From an uncultured Microbacteriaceae bacterium (GTDB taxonomy: Bacteria; Actinomycetota; Actinomycetes; Actinomycetales; Microbacteriaceae): DNA of 9,246 bases. Positions 5,097 to 9,246 of the stretch are shown piece by piece (positions within the stretch are counted from its first letter, which is position 1; each line of letters begins with the position of its first letter). The stretch covers positions 1 through 9,246 of the forward strand of contig CAIRWJ010000117.1 of NCBI GenBank assembly GCA_903882245.1, in the 5' to 3' direction. The translations under genes were made by a program, and so were the position numbers. The notes below the pieces were generated by a model. That model saw nothing but the letters and a program-made list of their open reading frames with translations. It was not told the DNA's origin and did not search any database.

Positions 5097-6470
5097 ATGC
5101 CCTATGCCGTCACTAATCCCACCACCGGAATCGTCGAACGCGAATTTCCGAGTGCAACATCGACCGACATCGCCGATGCCATTTCGCGGGCCGATGCGGC
5201 CCACGCGCCGTGGAGTGAAACACCGCTCGCCGAGCGTGCCGCAGTGCTTCAGCGTGTCGCAGATTTGTATCGCGATCGAAAAGATGAACTCGCCGACATC
5301 ATCGCCCGAGAGATGGGCAAGCCGGTTCGCCAGGGTCGGGGCGAAGCCGGCTTTGTGGGGGATATCTATGAGTTCTATGCCACCCGGGGTCCCGGTTTCC
5401 TTGAGGATCAGGACATGCACCCAATGTCGGGTGGGCACGCGATTGTCCGGTCACAATCGCTCGGAGTCCTCCTCGGAATCATGCCGTGGAACTATCCCTA
5501 CTATCAGGTCGCACGATTCGCCGGCCCGAACTTGCTCATCGGTAACACCGTCATCCTCAAGCACGCGAGCAACTGCCCCGAATCCGCCCTCGCCCAGGAA
5601 CAAATATTCAGAGACGCCGGGTTACCGGAGGGCGCATACATCAACCTGTTTGTCGAAAGTCGTGACATCGAGACCATCATCGCCGATCCGCGCGTTCAGG
5701 GGGTTTCGCTGACGGGAAGCGAGAAGGCAGGAGCCGCCGTCGCGCAAGCCGCCGGCCGCTCTCTGAAGAAGGTCGTGCTGGAATTAGGCGGAAGTGACCC
5801 GTTCATCGTCCTCGACGCGGAAAACCTTGACGTCACCATCGCGGCCGCAGCGTCGGGCCGGATGAGCAATGCCGGCCAAGCATGTACCGCGGCGAAGCGT
5901 TTCATCGTTGTCGATTCCGTGTACGACCGATTCGTCGACGGCTTTGCGGCACAATTGCAGACGTATATCGCTGGAGACCCGCGAGATTCTGAGACGAACC
6001 TTGGGCCGCTGTCGTCCCTCGGCGCCGTTGAGGAACTTATCGGGCAGGTTGACGACGCCGTGGCCAACGGCGCGACACTCGTGATAGGTGGCCATCGGGT
6101 CGGAGATGTCGGGTCGTTCATGGCGCCGACGCTCCTGACCAACGTCACTCCCGCGGCCCGCGCATTCAGCGAAGAACTGTTCGGCCCAGTCGCCGTGGTC
6201 TACCGCGTCGCGGACAAGGATGAGGCGATCGCGTTGGCGAACGGTTCCGAATTCGGACTTTCCGGCGCCGTGTTTGGGGCTAACCCCGACGACACCCGTT
6301 ACGTCGCGGACCGACTTGAATCGGGCATGGTCTACATCAATGAGAACACCGATTCGCATGTCGACCTTCCGTTCGGCGGTATCAAGAAATCTGGTTTCGG
6401 TCGCGAACTCGGGCACTTTGGGCTTGACGAATTCGTCAATAAGAAGCTGATTCGGACCGCCGCTCGATAA
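5097..6470 (+). CDS. Aldehyde dehydrogenase, succinate-semialdehyde dehydrogenase type
   Basis: A 457-residue cytoplasmic NAD(P)-dependent dehydrogenase that oxidises an aldehyde to its acid. The full ALDH fold is present: IMPWNYP (128-134, oxyanion Asn132), KHASNCPES (155-163), SLTGSEKAG at 204-212, general base Glu229 in LELGGSDP, nucleophile Cys263 in NAGQACTAAKRFIV, EELFGPV near 360 and LPFGGIKKSGFGRELG near the end. Length and the GQACTAAKRF stretch match the short Sad/GabD-type succinate-semialdehyde dehydrogenases (about 455-460). The ATG at 5097 is preferred because MPYAVTNPTTGIVE matches where the family begins. An ATG at 5079 and a TTG at 5073 lie in the inverted repeat, and no start here has a clear ribosome site. 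In this cluster the substrate may be a gamma-glutamylated aminoaldehyde (PuuC role) or succinate semialdehyde formed from GABA; the sequence alone cannot decide. Confidence 0.92.
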   Translation: MPYAVTNPTTGIVEREFPSATSTDIADAISRADAAHAPWSETPLAERAAVLQRVADLYRDRKDELADIIAREMGKPVRQGRGEAGFVGDIYEFYATRGPGFLEDQDMHPMSGGHAIVRSQSLGVLLGIMPWNYPYYQVARFAGPNLLIGNTVILKHASNCPESALAQEQIFRDAGLPEGAYINLFVESRDIETIIADPRVQGVSLTGSEKAGAAVAQAAGRSLKKVVLELGGSDPFIVLDAENLDVTIAAAASGRMSNAGQACTAAKRFIVVDSVYDRFVDGFAAQLQTYIAGDPRDSETNLGPLSSLGAVEELIGQVDDAVANGATLVIGGHRVGDVGSFMAPTLLTNVTPAARAFSEELFGPVAVVYRVADKDEAIALANGSEFGLSGAVFGANPDDTRYVADRLESGMVYINENTDSHVDLPFGGIKKSGFGRELGHFGLDEFVNKKLIRTAAR

Positions 6471-6520
6471 TCCTGTGGACGGTGTGAGCACGATGAGGGC
6501 TAACGCGAAAAACTTCGGAC

Positions 6521-6955
6521 ATGTTCGTGATTGCCGAGCGAGGAAGCGCCAGCCTTGAGTTCATCGCAGCGTCCATCGCTCTTCTGGTGCCTATCGTCGC
6601 GTTGACCGCGACCACCAGTGAAATTGCGTCAGCAACCTTTGCGGCGACAACCGCCGCGCGGCATGGCGTGCGAGCGTTTACCCAAGCGGAATCAACGTCT
6701 GTCGGTCTGGAGCAGGTTCGCGCCATCACGTCGTTAATTATCGACGATCACGGTCTGACCGACAGCACGCCTGAATGGGAGCTTGATTGCTCCCGCAGGA
6801 ACTGCCTGCAACGAGGCTCTCGTGTCACAGTGACCGTCCACCTTGATGTGCCGTTGCGGTTTATCCCCGCCCTGCCCGGTATCGATATCGCGTCGCGCGT
6901 CACGGTATCCCGAAGCGCAACGGCTCGCGTCTCACTGACGGCGGTGAATCGATGA
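6521..6955 (+). CDS. TadE-like pilus-locus protein
   Basis: A 144-residue membrane protein resembling the TadE minor pseudopilin family of tight-adherence (Flp pilus) loci. The N-terminus reads ERGSASLEFIAASIALLVPIVALT (6-29), a short charged leader, the GSxSLEF motif with the conserved Glu, and one hydrophobic helix; the rest would lie outside the membrane. Cys90 and Cys95 (DCSRRNC) could form a disulfide there. The ATG at 6521 lacks a clear ribosome site, and a GTG at 6527 is an alternative. It starts 50 nt after the dehydrogenase gene, a stretch with no visible terminator, and its TGA overlaps the next gene's ATG. The usual order of tad genes suggests the rest of the locus lay further left before the catabolic cluster, or is elsewhere; none of it is in the window. 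Confidence 0.75.
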   Translation: MFVIAERGSASLEFIAASIALLVPIVALTATTSEIASATFAATTAARHGVRAFTQAESTSVGLEQVRAITSLIIDDHGLTDSTPEWELDCSRRNCLQRGSRVTVTVHLDVPLRFIPALPGIDIASRVTVSRSATARVSLTAVNR

Positions 6956-7380
6956 GCGAACGCGGTTCCCTCTTGCCCATGGTTGCCGGGCTGGTGGCAC
7001 TGTGCGGCGTGGCGGTCGTGGGAATCATCGACTCGACTGATTTGGCGTTGGCGCGAACGAGCCTTCAATCCACCGCCGACATGGCGGCGCTCGTCGGTGC
7101 CGAATCGTTCGATCCGCTTACCGCGCAATTCAATGGAACGTCGTTAGCGGTGCGGTTAACTGACGCCCAGGTTCGTCGTGCTGTGCGCGCTTTTGTTTCT
7201 GAGTCGAACGACGGGATTCGACTTGTCACTGCGGCTACGCCCGACTCGGTGACCGCTCGTGTGACGCTCCGTTCCACGTGGTCCCCGCCTCTCGGTAACC
7301 AGTTCTTTCCGGTTCGAATCCAGATCGAAGCGACCGCGTCCGCACGGCCAAAAATCGGGGCTCGAAGCGACGAAGGGTAG
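6952..7380 (+). CDS. TadG-like pilus-locus protein (Rv3660c-neighbour type)
   Basis: A 142-residue membrane protein of the short actinobacterial TadG-like type, thought to act in the cell envelope with Flp pilus assembly. ERGSLLPMVAGLVALCGVAVVGIIDSTDLALAR (3-35) gives one hydrophobic helix at the N-terminus. LQSTADMAALVGAESF (38-53) is the hallmark stretch of TadG N-terminal domains (usually LQ.AADAAALAGA). The remaining part is probably beta-rich and outside the membrane. The ATGA overlap with the TadE-like gene indicates coupled translation. The von Willebrand domain of full-length TadG proteins is absent, which is normal for this short form. It ends 12 nt before prfB. Confidence 0.72.
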   Translation: MSERGSLLPMVAGLVALCGVAVVGIIDSTDLALARTSLQSTADMAALVGAESFDPLTAQFNGTSLAVRLTDAQVRRAVRAFVSESNDGIRLVTAATPDSVTARVTLRSTWSPPLGNQFFPVRIQIEATASARPKIGARSDEG

Positions 7381-7392
7381 TCTGGAAATCTC

Positions 7393-8499
7393 ATGATTTC
7401 GTTGGACGTTTCCGACCGCATCGCGGCACTTCGCTCGTCGTTCGCGGACATCGTCAGTGTCGTGGATTTGCCGGAACTGACGAATCGTATCGCCGAGCTA
7501 TCCGAGAAGGCCGGCGCGACCGACCTCTGGGACGATCAGGCATCGGCGCAGGCCGTGACCAGCGCTCTGTCGCACTCCCAGACCCAGCGCGACCTGGTGA
7601 ACGATGTTCAGCAACGCCTGGATGACCTGGATGTCCTTCTCGACATGGCGAAAGAAGCCGGCGACGATGGCTCGGCGATCGAGGTGCTCAACGAACTCGC
7701 TGCCCTTGAATCGGTCATTGGCACGTTAGAGGTCCAGACCCTCCTCGACGGCGAGTACGACCCCTTACCAGCAATTGTGACGATTCGATCCGGTGCAGGT
7801 GGTGTCGACGCCGCGGATTTCGCTGAGATGCTTCTGCGCATGTATCTGCGCTGGGCCGAACAACACAAATACTCGGTGCGAGTGTTGGACACGTCATATG
7901 CCGAAGAAGCGGGAATTAAGAGTGCGACATTTGAAGTCGACGCCCCGTTCGCATTCGGAACCTTGTCGGTCGAAGCGGGTACGCACCGCCTCGTTCGCAT
8001 GAGCCCGTTCAACTCGGCGGGTAAACGCCAAACGTCTTTCGCCGCGGTCGAAGTTGTGCCACTCTTGGCGGCGACCGAAGTGATCGACATTCCCGACTCA
8101 GACATTCGTGTCGACGTTTTCCGTTCGTCTGGCCCTGGAGGTCAATCGGTCAACACGACCGACTCGGCGGTTCGCATCACGCACCTTCCCACGGGAACCG
8201 TTGTGTCGTGCCAGAACGAAAAGAGTCAGATCCAAAACCGGGCCGCTGCACTCCGAGTTTTGCAGAGCCGCCTGCTGCTTATCCAAAAGGAAGAAGAAGC
8301 GAAAAAGAAGAAAGAGCTCGCGGGTGTCATCACCGCGTCGTGGGGCGATCAAATGCGTTCGTATGTTCTTGCGCCGTATCAGATGGTCAAAGACCTTCGG
8401 ACAAACCACGAAGTCAACAATCCACAAGCGGTGTTCGACGGTGACCTCGACGGGTTTATCGCGGCGGGGATTCGACACCGTAAACAGAAGACGCACTAG
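7393..8499 (+). CDS. prfB: Peptide chain release factor 2
   Basis: A 368-residue class I release factor that ends translation at UGA and UAA by triggering hydrolysis of peptidyl-tRNA on the ribosome. The stop-codon-reading tripeptide SPF is at residues 204-206 in HRLVRMSPFNSAGKR, which marks RF2 rather than RF1 (PxT). The catalytic GGQ is at 249-251 in SGPGGQSVNTTDSAV; its Gln is the methylated residue in other bacteria. The N-terminal helical domain and the RSGAGG stretch (132-137) are intact. Unlike many bacterial prfB genes, there is no in-frame UGA with a +1 frameshift site near codon 25; the frame is continuous. The gene's own stop is UAG, read by RF1 only, so RF2 does not end its own translation. 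The ribosome site is weak (GGA, 7384-7386). It is followed by ftsE, a common actinobacterial order. Confidence 0.97.
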   Translation: MISLDVSDRIAALRSSFADIVSVVDLPELTNRIAELSEKAGATDLWDDQASAQAVTSALSHSQTQRDLVNDVQQRLDDLDVLLDMAKEAGDDGSAIEVLNELAALESVIGTLEVQTLLDGEYDPLPAIVTIRSGAGGVDAADFAEMLLRMYLRWAEQHKYSVRVLDTSYAEEAGIKSATFEVDAPFAFGTLSVEAGTHRLVRMSPFNSAGKRQTSFAAVEVVPLLAATEVIDIPDSDIRVDVFRSSGPGGQSVNTTDSAVRITHLPTGTVVSCQNEKSQIQNRAAALRVLQSRLLLIQKEEEAKKKKELAGVITASWGDQMRSYVLAPYQMVKDLRTNHEVNNPQAVFDGDLDGFIAAGIRHRKQKTH

Positions 8500-8539
8500 T
8501 CGGGCGAGTGTCGCTCCACGCTGGGTGAAAGCCCGCGCA

Positions 8540-8545
8540 TAGGCT
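8540..8545 (+). promoter_or_regulatory. Candidate -10 element before ftsE
   Basis: TAGGCT lies 7 nt before the ftsE ATG, which has no ribosome binding site. This layout fits a leaderless transcript, common in Actinobacteria. No good -35 was found, so this is a weak call. Confidence 0.2.
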
Positions 8546-8552
8546 GAAGCCG

Positions 8553-9246
8553 ATGATTCGTTTCGATGGTGTTTCCAAGGTCTATAAGTCGGGTAACCGA
8601 CCCGCCTTGCACGACGCGACCCTTGAGGTAAAGCCAGGGGAGTTTGTATTTCTGGTCGGGGCTTCGGGTAGTGGCAAGTCATCGTTCTTGCGTCTCATCC
8701 TGCGCGAGGAGCGCTCGTCGACCGGAATCATCCACGTACTCGGCCAGGATCTCGGGCGCTTGTCGAATCGGAAAGTGCCGTCCTACCGCCGCAACCTAGG
8801 CGTGGTTTTCCAGGATTTCCGGCTTCTTCCGACCAAGACAGTGTTCGACAACGTTGCGTTCGCACTCCGCGTTCTCGGTCAGAGCGAGGCCTACATCTAT
8901 GACGCCGTCCCCGAGGTTCTGGGGCTCGTCGGTTTGGGGAACAAGGAAAACCGGCTTCCGCACGAGCTTTCCGGTGGGGAACAACAGCGCGTCGCAATCG
9001 CCCGCGCGGTGGTGAATAAGCCTGCGATTCTGTTGGCCGACGAACCGACCGGAAACCTTGATCCCGCGACATCTGCCGGAATCATGGACGTGTTGCGCAA
9101 CATCAATGCCGCCGGAACGACTGTTCTCATGGCCACCCACGACACCGCGATTGTCAATGACATGAAGCGCCGGGTCGTTGAACTAAGTGACGGGCGCATC
9201 GTCCGTGACGAAGCGGGTGGCCAATACCAGACGCGTGCTAATCCGA
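8553..9246 (+). CDS. ftsE: Cell-division ABC ATPase FtsE (3' end outside window)
   Basis: The ATPase subunit of the FtsEX complex, which sits under the membrane at the division site and drives FtsX to activate peptidoglycan hydrolases. 231 residues are visible without a stop, close to full length for actinobacterial FtsE (about 229). ABC motifs appear in order: Walker [10 protein letters not shown] (36-44), Q-loop Gln87 in [10 protein letters not shown], signature [14 protein letters not shown] (139-152), Walker B ILLADEPT (159-166) with catalytic Glu164, D-loop NLD (168-170) and H-loop His196 in MATHDTA. The FQDFRLLP stretch and prfB upstream make FtsE far more likely than a general LolD or MacB-like exporter ATPase. 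The ATG at 8553 gives the usual [11 protein letters not shown] start. ftsX is expected just beyond the right edge. Confidence 0.95.
   Translation, partial: MIRFDGVSKVYKSGNRPALHDATLEVKPGEFVFLVGASGSGKSSFLRLILREERSSTGIIHVLGQDLGRLSNRKVPSYRRNLGVVFQDFRLLPTKTVFDNVAFALRVLGQSEAYIYDAVPEVLGLVGLGNKENRLPHELSGGEQQRVAIARAVVNKPAILLADEPTGNLDPATSAGIMDVLRNINAAGTTVLMATHDTAIVNDMKRRVVELSDGRIVRDEAGGQYQTRANP

Noticed and set aside
5784..6491. 235-codon open frame on the - strand under the dehydrogenase gene
   Set aside because: Antisense shadow of a well-conserved enzyme, with no domain of its own.
8522..8535. Small hairpin GGGT-GAAA-GCCC with a GNRA-like loop after prfB
   Set aside because: Only four pairs, one a wobble, and no T-run follows; too weak to call a terminator or RNA element.
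8098..8682. 194-codon open frame on the - strand across prfB and ftsE
   Set aside because: It covers the GGQ region of prfB and the start of ftsE in antisense, and its sequence shows no family features.

Overview
The window looks like chromosomal DNA of a moderately GC-rich actinobacterium. The evidence is the order tadE-like, tadG-like, prfB, ftsE, a P450 paired with a small His-containing [3Fe-4S]-type ferredoxin, and a release factor 2 with an N-terminus of actinobacterial type. Microbacteriaceae or a near relative is my best guess, from remembered gene order and RF2 sequence only. No tRNA, rRNA, insertion sequence, CRISPR array or clear phage sequence was seen.

Left part (1-3529, + strand): a tightly packed catabolic operon. 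It holds the C-terminal end of a cytochrome P450 (cut by the window edge), a 62-residue ferredoxin, a non-canonical glutamine synthetase of the gamma-glutamylamine-ligase type, a solute-binding-protein fold (SBP_bac_3) with no signal peptide, and a PuuD-like class I glutamine amidotransferase hydrolase. Gaps are 26 nt or more before the first two downstream genes, then a 4-nt overlap (GTGA) and a 5-nt gap.

Middle part (3526-6470): a convergent two-gene unit on the - strand encodes a FadR/GntR regulator and a soluble Cache-domain protein, overlapping by 8 nt (ATGAGTAA). It faces away from an NAD(P)-dependent aldehyde dehydrogenase of succinate-semialdehyde-dehydrogenase type on the + strand. 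The gap between the divergent genes holds two strong inverted repeats, likely the operators of the regulator. The PuuD-like and Cache genes share their stop codons on opposite strands through one CTAG.

Right part (6521-9246, + strand): core genes unrelated to the catabolic cluster. These are small TadE-like and TadG-like pilus-locus proteins (4-nt overlap), release factor 2 (prfB) with no frameshift site, and nearly all of ftsE, cut at the right edge.

Working model (inference): the cluster is a variant of the gamma-glutamylated (Puu) amine pathway. P450 plus ferredoxin would take the place of the flavin amine oxidase PuuB, for instance by hydroxylating and opening a cyclic secondary amine or oxidising an alkylamine. 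The synthetase would attach glutamate to the amine, the dehydrogenase would oxidise the aldehyde, and the PuuD-like enzyme would release glutamate and an amino acid such as GABA. The two soluble ligand-binding proteins and the GntR protein would sense pathway metabolites. Mycobacterial gene sets for pyrrolidine, piperidine and morpholine use also combine a P450, a ferredoxin, a glutamine-synthetase-like gene and, for piperidine, a GntR regulator, as I recall them.
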